From Gemmatimonadota bacterium (GTDB taxonomy: Bacteria > Gemmatimonadota > Gemmatimonadetes > Longimicrobiales > Gaopeijiaceae): 64,000 nucleotides of DNA. The position numbers were made by a program, and so were the translations under genes. The first letter of the stretch is position 1. Every line of letters starts with the position of its first letter. The stretch spans positions 1 through 64,000 of the forward strand of contig VGVR01000006.1 of assembly GCA_016873995.1 (NCBI GenBank). The letters run 5' to 3'. Positions 1-8,171 of the stretch are shown piece by piece. The notes beneath the pieces are model-generated. The model was not told where the DNA came from. It saw only the letters and a program-made list of their open reading frames with translations, and did not search any database.

Positions 1-2
1 CG

Positions 3-137
3 CACTTCGTCTGCAACGACTGTGGCGACGTCGCGTGCCTGCCCGAGAGCGCCGTTGCGCTGCGAGGCGAGGCCATTCGCAACCAAGTTGCGGAGGTCCA
101 GCTACGCGGGCGCTGCGTCGCGTGCGTGCGCCCGTAG
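3..137 (+). CDS. Fur-family regulator, C-terminal fragment (probably Zur)
   Basis: The window opens inside a reading frame that ends at a TAG and encodes 44 residues. They carry two CxxC pairs (CNDC near the start, CVAC near the end) and the closing VQLRGRC pattern, which is the structural zinc site and C-terminus of Fur-superfamily repressors. The DNA-binding half lies outside the window. Neighbouring genes (cysteine-free L33, a COG0523 GTPase and a palindrome between them) are typical Zur targets, so a zinc-sensing role is inferred. Fur or PerR cannot be excluded from this fragment alone. Confidence 0.75.
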   Translation, partial: HFVCNDCGDVACLPESAVALRGEAIRNQVAEVQLRGRCVACVRP

Positions 138-440
138 CCCCTGCGAACCAAGCGCTCCATGCACGTCCGCCTGGAAGATTCGTTCAGAGGCCTTCTCGAG
201 AACGAAACAGCGGCAGGCAGTCCCCGTTCCAACAAAGACGTACACGCGGTGCGAGACGGCTCGGGAATCCATCGACACCCACTCGGATAGGCGAACGGAC
301 GCCTCCGCAGCCACGTGCAGCGCGCTCCGGATCCAAGCCTCGAGCGTGCGTGCGACGTTCGGATCGATGGCGCGGCGGCGCGGAGCGAGCGCGACCGGGC
401 ACCTCAGCTGCGCGGGTAGCAAGAATGTGGGCGCGCTCAT
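102..440 (-). CDS. Hypothetical protein downstream of rpmG
   Basis: An open frame of 112 codons begins three bases after the rpmG stop, so it could be translated from the rpmG message. It has GC-rich third positions and tryptophan and cysteine residues, but I recognise no domain. Its last 36 bases run antisense over the end of the Fur-type gene. It may be a real second gene of a zinc-responsive operon or a chance frame in GC-rich DNA; the position favours the former only modestly. Confidence 0.35.
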   Translation of the reverse strand: MSAPTFLLPAQLRCPVALAPRRRAIDPNVARTLEAWIRSALHVAAEASVRLSEWVSMDSRAVSHRVYVFVGTGTACRCFVLEKASERIFQADVHGALGSQGLRAHARDAAPA

Positions 441-443
441 GGG

Positions 444-605
444 TCAGCCCTTCGAAATCTTCTTCTCTACGAAGATGACGTGCTTGCGGGCGATAGGGTC
501 ATACTTCTTGATCTCGAGCTTGCCTGGCGTCGTTCGCTTGTTTTTCGTGGTGACGTAGGCGAATCCGGTTCCAGCGGTAGAGACGAGTTGGATGACGTCG
601 CGCAT
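444..605 (-). CDS. rpmG: 50S ribosomal protein bL33, zinc-independent form
   Basis: A 53-residue protein starting [10 protein letters not shown], with the bL33 core YVTTKNKR and a lysine-rich end. The zinc-ribbon form of L33 has two CxxC pairs; this copy has no cysteine at all, so it is the C-minus paralogue that many bacteria use when zinc is scarce, sparing the zinc held in ribosomes. It is divergent from the COG0523 GTPase gene and shares the intergenic region holding a Zur-box-like palindrome. The ATG start fits the usual family length. Confidence 0.93.
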   Translation of the reverse strand: MRDVIQLVSTAGTGFAYVTTKNKRTTPGKLEIKKYDPIARKHVIFVEKKISKG

Positions 606-652
606 GGGTAGCTCCTCCGAGGCTGCGCACGGTAACCGGTCTCCGGCTTAGT

Positions 653-667
653 TGCAACCGAGTTGCA
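653..667. promoter_or_regulatory. Candidate Zur operator palindrome
   Basis: A perfect inverted repeat, TGCAAC-CGA-GTTGCA, lies between the divergent rpmG and COG0523 GTPase genes and overlaps a possible -35 element (TTGCAA, 652-657) reading toward the GTPase. The size and position fit a Fur-superfamily operator controlling both genes. The Zur assignment is inference from the target genes and the neighbouring regulator. Confidence 0.55.
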
Positions 668-707
668 TGTATGAGATAGATGCGCCATCGAATCGGATGG
701 AGGCTAC

Positions 708-1931
708 ATGCAGCAATTGCCCGTGACGGTGCTCAGCGGCTTTCTTGGCGCCGGGAAGACAACCCTGTTGAACCACGTGCTCGCGAATCGCGAGGGCCGA
801 CGCGTCGCCGTCATCGTCAACGACATGAGCGAGGTCAACATCGACGCTCAGCTCGTGAAGATGGGAGGCGCCGCGCTCGGTCGAACCGAAGAGAAGCTCG
901 TCGAGATGTCGAACGGGTGCATCTGCTGCACGCTGCGCGAGGACCTCCTCGTGGAGGTCAAACGACTCGCAGCGGAGGGGCGGTTCGACAGCCTGCTCAT
1001 CGAGTCGACAGGGATTGGCGAGCCGATGCCGGTCGCCGCGACGTTCTCCTTCCGCGACGAGCACGGCTTCAGCCTCGCGGACGTCGCGAAGCTGGACACG
1101 ATGGTCACGGTGGTCGACGCGGCGAACTTCCTTCGGGAGTACGGCTCCTCGGAGGACCTCCGCGCACGCGGCATCGCGCTTGGCCCTGAGGACGAACGCA
1201 CGATCGTGGATCTGCTCGTCGACCAGGTCGAGTTCGCGAACGTGCTGGTCATCTCGAAGTCCGACCTCGTCGATGCGTCCGACCTGGAGCGCCTGGAGGG
1301 CATCCTCCATCACCTGAACCCCGAGGCGCGTCTCGTACGGGCGCAGCATGGTCGCGTGCCGATCGACGCGGTCCTCGGCACCGGGCTCTTCGACGACGAC
1401 AAGGCGGCGACCTACGCGGGCTGGGCCAAGGAGCTTGCGGGCATCCACACGCCGGAGACGGAGGAGTACGGCATCGGTAGCTTCGTCTACCGTGCGCGCC
1501 GGCCGTTCCATCCCGGGCGACTTCACGCATTCTTCGCCAGCGAGTGGGTTGGCGTCCTTCGCTCGAAGGGCTTCTTCTGGCTGGCGACGCGCATGAACGA
1601 GGTGGGCGCCTGGTCTCAGGCCGGTCCGGCGTGCCGCACGAGCCGCGCGGGCTTCTGGTGGGCAGCGGCGCCGGCCGCCTCGTGGCCGGAGGCGCCTGAG
1701 GCCCAAGCGGAGATCCGCCGCGACTTCCAGGAGCCGTATGGGGACCGCCGCCAAGAGCTCGTGCTGATCGGGATCGGGATGGACGAGGCGGCGCTCCGAG
1801 CGGGCTTCGACCGCTGCCTCCTCACCGATGCCGAGCAGCGCCTCGGCGCCGAGGGCTGGCGCGCCTTCGCGGATCCATTCCCTTCGTGGGGCGAGCTGTC
1901 CGTCGAGTCGGAAGCGGCGCAAGTCGCATGA
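708..1931 (+). CDS. COG0523/CobW-type GTP-dependent zinc metallochaperone
   Basis: A 407-residue G3E GTPase. The Walker A motif GFLGAGKTT is near residue 11 and the metal-binding GCICC motif near residue 70, followed by the CobW C-terminal domain. ZNG1/YciC relatives use GTP hydrolysis to hand zinc to essential enzymes during zinc starvation. CobW of cobalamin synthesis is the alternative, but there is no corrin ring-synthesis gene nearby, and cysteine-free L33 and a Fur-type regulator flank it. The ATG is preceded by a GGAGG-like ribosome site. Expected to be derepressed with rpmG when zinc is low. Confidence 0.9.
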   Translation: MQQLPVTVLSGFLGAGKTTLLNHVLANREGRRVAVIVNDMSEVNIDAQLVKMGGAALGRTEEKLVEMSNGCICCTLREDLLVEVKRLAAEGRFDSLLIESTGIGEPMPVAATFSFRDEHGFSLADVAKLDTMVTVVDAANFLREYGSSEDLRARGIALGPEDERTIVDLLVDQVEFANVLVISKSDLVDASDLERLEGILHHLNPEARLVRAQHGRVPIDAVLGTGLFDDDKAATYAGWAKELAGIHTPETEEYGIGSFVYRARRPFHPGRLHAFFASEWVGVLRSKGFFWLATRMNEVGAWSQAGPACRTSRAGFWWAAAPAASWPEAPEAQAEIRRDFQEPYGDRRQELVLIGIGMDEAALRAGFDRCLLTDAEQRLGAEGWRAFADPFPSWGELSVESEAAQVA

Positions 1932-2181
1932 GCCAGCGCGAGCAGACCCTCCGGGTGGTCGAGGTCTCCGGGTCACGTCGCGCGATGGGCGCGACGAAGA
2001 CACCTTCCTCGCGGCGCTCTTGCGTCGGCTCTGGCAGCGCTATGAGATCGCGGGGTTGATCAACGCCTCGTTCAACGGCCCTGGCGAGCCCATCGTTCAC
2101 ACCCGGGCTGACGCACTGGCGTGCGCCCAGCGTCTGCGCCTCGACGGAGTCGTCCTGGACGGTGTGATGCGCCGCCTGTGA
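1928..2181 (+). pseudogene. Short frame-shifted gene after the COG0523 GTPase
   Basis: An ATG overlapping the GTPase stop (ATGA) opens a frame encoding [15 protein letters not shown]. Its continuation becomes serine- and lysine-rich and unconvincing. In a neighbouring frame, starting about 1965, the text turns coding-like (DTFLAALLRRLWQRYEIAGL) and runs to 2181 without any good start of its own. The simplest reading is one small gene broken by a frameshift near 1965-1995. Family unknown. A GC-rich chance frame is the alternative. Confidence 0.35.
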
Positions 2182-2448
2182 TGACCTCGGAGCGCAGCCC
2201 CCGCGGGTGCACCGATCGCCCACGCCGCGCAGCTCGTCCCGCGCCCACGCGGCGCGCCCGCGTTTAGCGTTTAGCACCACCTGTTAATCGCTCTCGGCTT
2301 CTCTCTCCCCGACGGACGCCGAGAGAGGCGAGACGCTGTCCGCGGCGGCGACGGTGCTCGCGAGGGCGCGCTCTCTGCTCCGCGCGGCGCCGTCCGCGTG
2401 CGCGCCCGGCGGCCGCGCGAAGCTCGCGGAAACAAGCGCAGAAAAGAC
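2182..2448. other. Intergenic stretch without recognisable gene
   Basis: GC-rich DNA with several short hairpins and no frame with convincing start, ribosome site or family resemblance. It separates the zinc-response genes from the tRNA-Asn unit read from the other strand. Confidence 0.5.
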
Positions 2449-2480
2449 GAAGCCCCCTCGGATCGCTCCTTGGGGGCTTC
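2449..2480 (-). terminator. Rho-independent terminator of tRNA-Asn
   Basis: Nine-base-pair perfect stem GAAGCCCCC/GGGGGCTTC around a 14-base loop. Read on the minus strand it is followed by GTCTTTTCT, giving the usual hairpin plus U-tract about 40 bases downstream of the tRNA 3' end. Confidence 0.8.
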
Positions 2481-2521
2481 TGTTCACCGACCCTCGCCCC
2501 TTGTTGGCGACGAGGTAGAAA

Positions 2522-2597
2522 TGGCTCCGGCGACAGGACTCGAACCTGTGACCCGGTGATTAACAGTCACCTGCTCTACCAACTGAGCTACGCCGGA
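2522..2597 (-). tRNA. tRNA-Asn (anticodon GTT)
   Basis: A full cloverleaf on the minus strand: acceptor TCCGGCG/CGCCGGA, D-loop with AGTTGGTA, anticodon stem GGTGA/TCACC around CTGTTAA (anticodon GTT), T-arm ACAGG-TTCGAGT-CCTGT, discriminator G and an encoded CCA. It has its own promoter and terminator, so it is a single-gene unit. Confidence 0.97.
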
Positions 2598-2624
2598 AAG
2601 GGCCCGCGCGGGCGCGGGCCGGGT

Positions 2625-2653
2625 TAATTAAGGCGAGGCTGTCGAGGTGTCAA
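2625..2653 (-). promoter_or_regulatory. Sigma-70-type promoter of tRNA-Asn
   Basis: On the minus strand a consensus -35 TTGACA (2653-2648) is separated by 17 bases from TAATTA (2630-2625), placing transcription start about 20 bases before the tRNA. The -35 box overlaps the stop codon of the upstream gene. Confidence 0.75.
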
Positions 2654-3216
2654 CCGAGCGCACTAGCCGCACGGCACTTGGTCCGCGCTTTCGTGAGGAT
2701 GTTCCAGACCGCCGGCCCAACGTCGTGCGCCCGCTCCCAGACTTCGTCGTGGCGCCGGGCCGCCAGCCGCGCTGCCTCTTCCGTGAACAGGGCACCGAAG
2801 GCAGGTCCGCGATGGGCGTAGGGCCGCTCGAACCAGTGAAGTCCAACGAGAACGGCTGTCGGCCCTCCCGGACCGGAGAACACAGAGAAGTCCGGCGTCC
2901 ACCCGGCGAGGGGTGCCGAACGGACCTCGAGCCGGCCGCTTTCCAGGAGCTCGCGGAGGAGGGTGGCGTTGGGGGCCCTCCTGGGGTCGGCCTCCAGGCT
3001 GCGCGCCTCCGCGTCGAGCTGGAGGGCGCTCATTTCGGCGACCAGGACGCGAAAGTGCTCGACCCCGGCCATTTCACGAACCGTCAAGTCGACGGTGCTC
3101 AGTCGCACGCGCGTGACCGCAGTCGCAATATCGGTACACCCTTCCGCGAGCATCCCGAATACGTCCCGGAAGTCCGGCCGGCTTCGCTCGTCGATTGGAG
3201 TGCTCTGAGAACCCAT
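2650..3216 (-). CDS. Conserved-looking protein of unknown function
   Basis: 188 codons from an ATG giving MGSQSTPIDERSRPDF. The text is clearly protein-like, with a block SAPLAGWTPDFSVFSG followed by AVLVGLHWFERPYAHRG and a conserved-looking WERAHDVGP end. It is reminiscent of phospholipase D-fold companions, but no HKD motif is present and I assign no function. The first 140 bases overlap, in another frame, the ragged 3' end of the ATPase gene. The ATPase frame seems to have been joined to this gene by rearrangement or frameshift, so the true N-terminus is uncertain. Confidence 0.6.
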   Translation of the reverse strand: MGSQSTPIDERSRPDFRDVFGMLAEGCTDIATAVTRVRLSTVDLTVREMAGVEHFRVLVAEMSALQLDAEARSLEADPRRAPNATLLRELLESGRLEVRSAPLAGWTPDFSVFSGPGGPTAVLVGLHWFERPYAHRGPAFGALFTEEAARLAARRHDEVWERAHDVGPAVWNILTKARTKCRAASALG

Positions 3217-4327
3217 GCAGTGGAATGCCCAGTAGCTGCAGCTTGAATTCTGTCCGTTCGGCCAACCGCTGAACGATGCGGAAGTCATCCCTGTCCTCGG
3301 TAAAAAGCACCACATCGACCACCTCGAATTGGGAAGCGATGAGGTTGAAGTTGCTGCCCACGTGCGAGCGAACGAGCTCAAGATGAGACCGATCCTTCGT
3401 CGACTTCAGGGCAGGAGCGCTGGTGTCCTTCTGGACATGGATGATGTGGCTCACGCCGACGTCGTTCATGAGTTCCACGGAATGCGTCGCGATCAGTACG
3501 GACCCTGTGTGATACTCGCGCAGTAGCCTGATCAGGTCATGCTGCTTTTCGGCGTGGAGGTTGATTTCAGGCTCATCGAGGACGAGCAGTTCGTGTTCTC
3601 GAAGCCTCACCATGTGCGTCACGATCTGGAACCACACCTGTAGGCCCTGGCCGGCCCAGGACACCTCACGATCTATGCGCCCTTCTCGGTAGAAGGAGTC
3701 GATCTGCTTGGCCTTCCAGTCCCAGGAGGCTCCCAGTAACTCAACGCCTTCCCAGGATTCTGAAATGATTCTCTGCACCAACGCTCGCTCTTCCTGGTCC
3801 AGTGTCTGGAAGACGTGATTCCGGAAGTGGCGTGGTGCCAGGGTAGTGTCGAGGCTCTTCTTGAGATGCTCCTCCGATAGTCTCTCCTCTCGGGAGGCCA
3901 ACTGGCCCAGCGGTGGCATGAAGCCGAAGAGCCTGTCCAGTCGAGCTGGAGCCTTGCCCCTCGAGTTCGCGTATATCACGTCATTGGCAGGGTCAACGTA
4001 GACGGTTACCTGGAATCCCCCTCTGAAGACACCGACGATTCGTCCGACGCGACTCCCGTAATTGTAGACCAGGCGACCGACCGTCAGGTCGCCCACATCC
4101 TGCTTGAGAAGGGCGTATCAAACGGCGCCGTCGAGGTCAACTTGATGTCGCTTCTTGCCGGCGACCTTCAGGCCCGCGTCAAGAAGGCGCAGAGCAAAGA
4201 GGATGTGGGACTTTCCTTCGTTGTTCTTGCCAGTTAGCAGGAGGCAGGCCGCCTCCGGCAGGTCAAGCGAGATCGAGTAGTTTCGGAAGGGGCCGAAGTC
4301 CCGCAGAGTGAGTTGCTTCAGGCGCAC
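3074..4327 (-). pseudogene. OLD/AAA-type ATPase broken by in-frame TGA and truncated
   Basis: A single reading frame encodes an SMC/OLD-like ATPase. The N-terminus is MRLKQLTLRDFGPF with P-loop GKNNEGKS; later come LLVLDEPEINLHAEKQ (Walker B) and ATHS (switch His), and then the beginning of a Toprim-like segment, VVLFTEDRDDF. A TGA at 4118-4120 interrupts it; the codons after the stop stay in the same frame and continue sensibly (YALLKQDVGDL). The Toprim part breaks off near 3215 and the remaining codons to 3074 look like a shadow of the next gene. Such ATPases commonly act in phage defence or DNA repair. Base composition is visibly lower in GC than its surroundings, suggesting transfer followed by decay. 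Confidence 0.8.
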
Positions 4328-4439
4328 AGGTGCATCTGGTTAGGGAGCCTGGCTCGCGCTGGGCGTCGTGTGTGGACGTACCGACTGCACGCATTGTACT
4401 TACCTCTGACAGGAGCAGCAAAAAAGCGCCCGCCATGAC

Positions 4440-4845
4440 TCATAGCTCCTTGTACACGAAGATGACTTCACATTCGTCGGACGAGTCCAGTTCATCGATC
4501 TGCTCAGTTCACACTGGCTCAGGGGCCGCGGGACTCTGGGCTGTGTCGATCTCCTCGATCAGAGCCCTGAGGGTCGGTATGTCCAGATGATCTCTATCTC
4601 GAAGGGGTTTGCTTGTGGCCACTCGTTCCATCAGAGGCTGCTCGAAGTCCGGAGCCAGCGAGGTGTAATACCAATTGGCCGTCGCGGCTATCCATACGAA
4701 GCAAGCCCAGGTCCGGGAGGAGATACCAAGAGCCGGTTAGAATGCCATCTACCCAGTGATGAATGGCCGTCAGGATCTCCCCGTTCTTCTTCGCCGCTTC
4801 AGTGACCAAGTCCACCGCCACCCGGCGCGTCGTCCAGCAGCACAT
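4440..4845 (-). pseudogene. Decayed hypothetical gene upstream of the ATPase
   Basis: The minus strand starts well (AVDLVTEAAKKNGEILTAI, then HHWVDGILTGSWYLLPDL) in one frame. Near 4690 coding character moves to another frame (NWYYTSLAPDFEQPLMERVA, then PTLRALIEEIDTAQ). A TGA at 4509-4511 follows, after which the same frame continues plausibly (TEQIDELDSSDECEVIFVYK) to a TGA at 4440. So one frameshift and one internal stop interrupt a protein of about 130 residues of unknown family. It was probably the first gene of an operon with the broken ATPase. Confidence 0.6.
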
Positions 4846-5007
4846 GGCCGAGAGGCTTTCGCGCCTGGCGCCGCGTCGCCCACCCCTGACTGTTCAGCTG
4901 GCAACTCAGCCTAGCGCCTCGCCGTCAGTACTCCGTCAGGAGTCGCGGCGGAGCTCGTCTTGCCAGCGCGAAGCGCGGGTTGCAGGCGGCGCGGAACCAA
5001 GCCATGA

Positions 5008-5030
5008 TTAGAACACGAATTCTGTTCTAA
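5008..5030. promoter_or_regulatory. Operator-like palindrome before the TetR gene
   Basis: Perfect 8-bp arms TTAGAACA/TGTTCTAA with a 7-base centre lie immediately upstream of the ribosome-binding site of the TetR gene. Size and place fit an autoregulatory TetR operator that would block both polymerase and translation entry. Confidence 0.7.
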
Positions 5031-5042
5031 TAGGAGCCGATT

Positions 5043-5699
5043 GTGCCCTCCGGACCTCAGCTCTCGCCCCCCAAGCAGCCTCGCTCGAAGAAGACGCTGG
5101 AGCGAATTGTGGCCGCCGGCGTGGCGATTCTCGAGGAAGAAGGACCCTCGGCGGTCACCGTGCAGGCGGTCGTGAAGCGAGCACGGACCTCCGTGGGATC
5201 GTTCTACGCGCGCTTCAGGGGCAAGGACGACCTGCTCGCATATTTGGCCGAGCATGTGCGGGAGTCGGCGCTCGCGGAGTGGAAAGCAGCCGCGAAGGGA
5301 TCACGACCCGCGGAGGCCGGACTCCCCGAGGTCATAAGAACGGCGGTGGCGCACCTGTTCGAAGTGCAACTGCGATGGGACGCGGGGGTCAGGGCAGCCG
5401 CCGGCCTGAGAGAGCGGCCCGCGGATCATCGCGCGTTCCGCTGGGGCGTCGTTGAGGAACTTGCCGAGCGCTTGCTGGAACGCCGACACGAAATGACGCA
5501 CCCGAGCCCGGAGGCCGCTGTCCGGCTCGGACTCTGCGCAGTCCTCGGTGTAATCGATCACTTGAGGCCGGAGGACACGTCCGCCGAGCTCGACCCAGAC
5601 GCGCTCCGAGACGAGTGCGTCACCCTGCTCACGGCGTACCTGATGGGCGGTGTGAGTGACGCTGGCGCGCAGGTCGACTTCTTCGACGTGTGGAGCTAG
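5043..5699 (+). CDS. TetR-family transcriptional regulator
   Basis: 218 residues. The N-terminal helix-turn-helix covers roughly residues 15-65 (TLERIVAAGVAILEEEG, then TVQAVVKRARTSVGSFYARF), which is the standard TetR DNA-binding layout, followed by an all-helical ligand domain. The start is a GTG six bases after AGGAG, just beyond a 23-bp palindrome likely to be its own operator. The ligand and other targets are unknown, and the downstream neighbour is on the opposite strand with the stop codons overlapping by three bases, so no exporter or enzyme partner is evident. Confidence 0.9.
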   Translation: MPSGPQLSPPKQPRSKKTLERIVAAGVAILEEEGPSAVTVQAVVKRARTSVGSFYARFRGKDDLLAYLAEHVRESALAEWKAAAKGSRPAEAGLPEVIRTAVAHLFEVQLRWDAGVRAAAGLRERPADHRAFRWGVVEELAERLLERRHEMTHPSPEAAVRLGLCAVLGVIDHLRPEDTSAELDPDALRDECVTLLTAYLMGGVSDAGAQVDFFDVWS

Positions 5700-6625
5700 C
5701 TGCCCGCGCCCGTTCCGAGCACAGACGACTCGACGTAGTAGATCGACCACGAGCCGCCTGGCGAGTCGCGATCACTGGCGAAAAAGAAGTACCGGCCGTC
5801 CGGGGAGAAGCTCGGATAGCCATCGTTCGCTGCGCTGTTGACAGGCTCCGGTAGGAGGCGCGGTGCGGACCAACCGTACTCCGTGCGCTCCGCCAGATAC
5901 AGATCCTGCTCCCCGATCGCAGTGGACTCGCGGAAGGCCTGGAACACGAGTGTCCGCCCGTCAGGTGACACGGCGGGACTGCTTTCGGAACCGCTCGAGT
6001 TGAGCAGGAGAGGCCGAGGGTTCACGAATCGTCCATCGACGGACTCGGCCACGTAGAGGTCGCTTCCCCACTCGTTGCTCTCCGTGGTCCAATAAAGGAG
6101 CTCGCCACTGGCGAGGAGTACGGGGCCTCCTTCGCTGTGAGGTGGTGAATCGTCCTCGTCCCCACGTGGCCGGTTGACGTCGCCCTCCAACGGCTGAGGC
6201 TGTCCCCACGCTCCGTCCGCTTCGCGCTCGACGACCCAGAGGTTGTTGTTTCCTCTCGACGACTCCCATCCGGGGATATCCCGGCGCGACGCGAAAAGGA
6301 GGCGGCGTCCGTCGGGCGTCAGGAAGGGTGACTCCTCCCAGCCGGTCGAGAACGGCGCGGGCTCACCTCGTGACCACCGGCCCTCGTGAAACCGCGACAC
6401 GAAGATCTGTGGCCTGCCGCGCCGCCCCCCGCCCTGCCAAGTGAAGAACGCCTCCGTCGCCCCCGGACCGAACGTGATGCCGTACTCGCTCCCGCCCGGC
6501 ATCGACATCTCCGTTGCGAACGGCACGGGCACTTGCCCGGGCGCGGCGCCGAACGGCGTCGGCGGAGACTCGCAAGCGGCGAGGATCGCGCTCAGCATCG
6601 TCAGCAACGTGCGCGCCATCGGCAT
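5696..6625 (-). CDS. PD40/TolB-like beta-propeller lipoprotein
   Basis: 309 residues with a lipoprotein signal (LSAILAAC, Cys near 18) followed by repeated PD40-type blades: SPFLTPDGRRLLFASRR, SSPAVSPDGRTLVFQAF and YPSFSPDGRYFFFASDR. Such WD40-like propellers sit in the periplasm or outer membrane and bind proteins or polysaccharide; no catalytic residues are evident. The gene begins six bases after the arsM stop and is probably cotranscribed with the marR-arsM pair, though a role in arsenic handling is not indicated by its sequence. Confidence 0.8.
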   Translation of the reverse strand: MPMARTLLTMLSAILAACESPPTPFGAAPGQVPVPFATEMSMPGGSEYGITFGPGATEAFFTWQGGGRRGRPQIFVSRFHEGRWSRGEPAPFSTGWEESPFLTPDGRRLLFASRRDIPGWESSRGNNNLWVVEREADGAWGQPQPLEGDVNRPRGDEDDSPPHSEGGPVLLASGELLYWTTESNEWGSDLYVAESVDGRFVNPRPLLLNSSGSESSPAVSPDGRTLVFQAFRESTAIGEQDLYLAERTEYGWSAPRLLPEPVNSAANDGYPSFSPDGRYFFFASDRDSPGGSWSIYYVESSVLGTGAGS

Positions 6626-6631
6626 GACGAG

Positions 6632-7477
6632 CTATGCCTTGGCGGCCTCGAAATGCGCTCCGGCGATACTCCCGGCGAACGTCGCGAGCTCACGCGCCTC
6701 GTCGGGATGTGCAGCAATGAACTCGATCACGCCGGGATCTCCGAGGATGTAGCTCGCGGGATACGGCTTCTCGTTCGTGATGCGCACGTTGGTGAACCCG
6801 GCGTTGCGGAACTGCTCTAGATAGCGCTCGCGAAACGTCGGCAGACAGGCCGCCACGGCATCCAGGTTGCCTTCGAGCACGGACGGTACAGGCCGCTCGG
6901 ATACCATGTAGGAGACTACGATGCGGCCCCCGGGCTTGAGCACCCTATACGCTTCCGCGAGGGCACGGTCCTTGGCGGGGCTGAGGTTCAACACGCAGTT
7001 CGAGATGATGACGTCGACACTCGAGTCTGCCACCGGGAGCTGCTCGATTTCGCCGAGGCGGAACTCGACATTCGTGTAGACGGCCTGCTCGGCATTGCCA
7101 CGCGCCCGGGCGATCATCTCGGGTGTCATGTCGACACCGATGACCTTTCCGGTCGGCCCGACCTGCCGAGCGGCCAAGAAGCAGTCGATTCCGGCGCCGG
7201 ACCCGAGGTCGAGCACCGTTTGCCCGGGACGGAGCGAGGCGATGGCGGTAGGGTTGCCGCACCCGAGCCCGAGGTTGGCGTCCTCCGGGACCGCACGGAG
7301 ATCCGCCTCGGTGTAACCGATCTTCCGGCTGAGGTCGTCCGTTCCTGCTGACTCATCGTCGGAGCAGCAGGAGGGACCGCAACATCCGGCGCCTTTCTCG
7401 CCCGGCCGCTTGTCGGCCACCTGCCCGTACCGCTCTCGGACCGCCTGTTTCACCACGCCTGGTTCATGAGCCATCAT
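6632..7477 (-). CDS. arsM: Arsenite S-adenosylmethionine methyltransferase ArsM
   Basis: 281 residues. A Cys-rich segment GCCGPSCC at residues 31-38 precedes the SAM-binding motif LDLGSGAG (about 89-96). The three cysteines that bind As(III) in ArsM are all present in their family contexts: GLGCGNP (C73), SNCVLN (C161) and AACLPTF (C211). ArsM methylates arsenite to methylated and finally volatile arsines. It follows a cysteine-rich MarR gene after about 30 bases, an arrangement common in arsenic operons, so arsenic-induced expression is likely. Confidence 0.93.
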   Translation of the reverse strand: MMAHEPGVVKQAVRERYGQVADKRPGEKGAGCCGPSCCSDDESAGTDDLSRKIGYTEADLRAVPEDANLGLGCGNPTAIASLRPGQTVLDLGSGAGIDCFLAARQVGPTGKVIGVDMTPEMIARARGNAEQAVYTNVEFRLGEIEQLPVADSSVDVIISNCVLNLSPAKDRALAEAYRVLKPGGRIVVSYMVSERPVPSVLEGNLDAVAACLPTFRERYLEQFRNAGFTNVRITNEKPYPASYILGDPGVIEFIAAHPDEARELATFAGSIAGAHFEAAKA

Positions 7478-7508
7478 GGCTCCTAGTTTGGTTATATGTC
7501 AGGTGCAA

Positions 7509-8042
7509 CTACTTCACGACGCAACAGGTTCCGGCAGCGGCCTCCACCCCGGACACGAAGCACGATTTGAGTCTGCCGATCAGCCGATAGAGCTCGGCGC
7601 GCGTCCCTGGGTCGAAATCGGCGAGCAGGGCAGTGTAGTCCCGCTCCTCGTCCGCAGCGATGGTCGCGAGGATCGCGCGGCCCCGAGGGGTGGGCAGGAG
7701 GCGCACTGCCCGCGCGTCGTCCGGATGCGCCTCCCGAACCACGTAGTCCTTGTCGACCAGGCTGTTTGCGATCCTGCTCGCCGTGCTCTTGTCGACGTAC
7801 AAGTAGGCGGCCAGGTCGTTGACCGTGAGCCCCTCGGCCCGAACGATCCCCCTGAGCGCGTAGCACTGGCTTACGCTCACATCGTAGCAGCAGACCCGGT
7901 CCCGATCTCGGAACTGGATGACCCGAAGAAGCTCGGATAGGGCTTCGGAGAGCAGCCGAGCATCATGGACGACCATGGAGTCGCCGTGTGCAGCGACCGC
8001 CAGGATGGGGAGCGGAGCGTGGGCAAGGCCAGTCGTTGTCAT
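7509..8042 (-). CDS. MarR-family regulator, probable arsenic sensor
   Basis: About 177 residues from ATG 8042; a later ATG about 23 codons in (MVVHDARLLSEAL) gives a more usual MarR length. The winged helix (LTVNDLAAYLYVDKSTASRI) is preceded by a cysteine cluster, RVCCYDVSVSQC, and the protein ends in a further Cys pair. This cysteine pattern recurs in MarR proteins next to arsM and is a plausible As(III)-binding site that would release DNA. A 10-bp palindrome lies just before the longer start. It probably represses its own operon. Confidence 0.85.
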   Translation of the reverse strand: MTTTGLAHAPLPILAVAAHGDSMVVHDARLLSEALSELLRVIQFRDRDRVCCYDVSVSQCYALRGIVRAEGLTVNDLAAYLYVDKSTASRIANSLVDKDYVVREAHPDDARAVRLLPTPRGRAILATIAADEERDYTALLADFDPGTRAELYRLIGRLKSCFVSGVEAAAGTCCVVK

Positions 8043-8045
8043 CAG

Positions 8046-8055
8046 CAACTAGTTG
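8046..8055. promoter_or_regulatory. Palindrome upstream of marR-arsM
   Basis: CAACTAGTTG, a perfect 10-bp palindrome, lies inside the longer imperfect repeat CATCAgcaactagtTGATG, directly upstream of the first marR start. MarR dimers bind palindromes of this size, so this is a candidate operator. Only position supports the assignment. Confidence 0.45.
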
Positions 8056-8171
8056 ATGGGGTCGGGCGCTGGCGTCAAGCAGGTGGAGCCGCCGAGCACC
8101 GGGCTCGACTCGAGAAAGCACGTGACGAGGAAATGTATTGACATCGGATTCTCCCCACGAAAGCTTGTGAA

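Noticed and set aside
648-2003. Long minus-strand frame of 451 codons over the COG0523 GTPase
   Set aside because: It mirrors a well-supported gene with all family motifs on the plus strand; the mirrored protein is Arg/Ala/Glu-rich with no domain.
2522-4845. tRNA-Asn as integration site for the decayed ATPase island
   Set aside because: The island lies on the 5' side of the tRNA and is separated by an apparently native gene; no duplicated tRNA 3' end or integrase was found.
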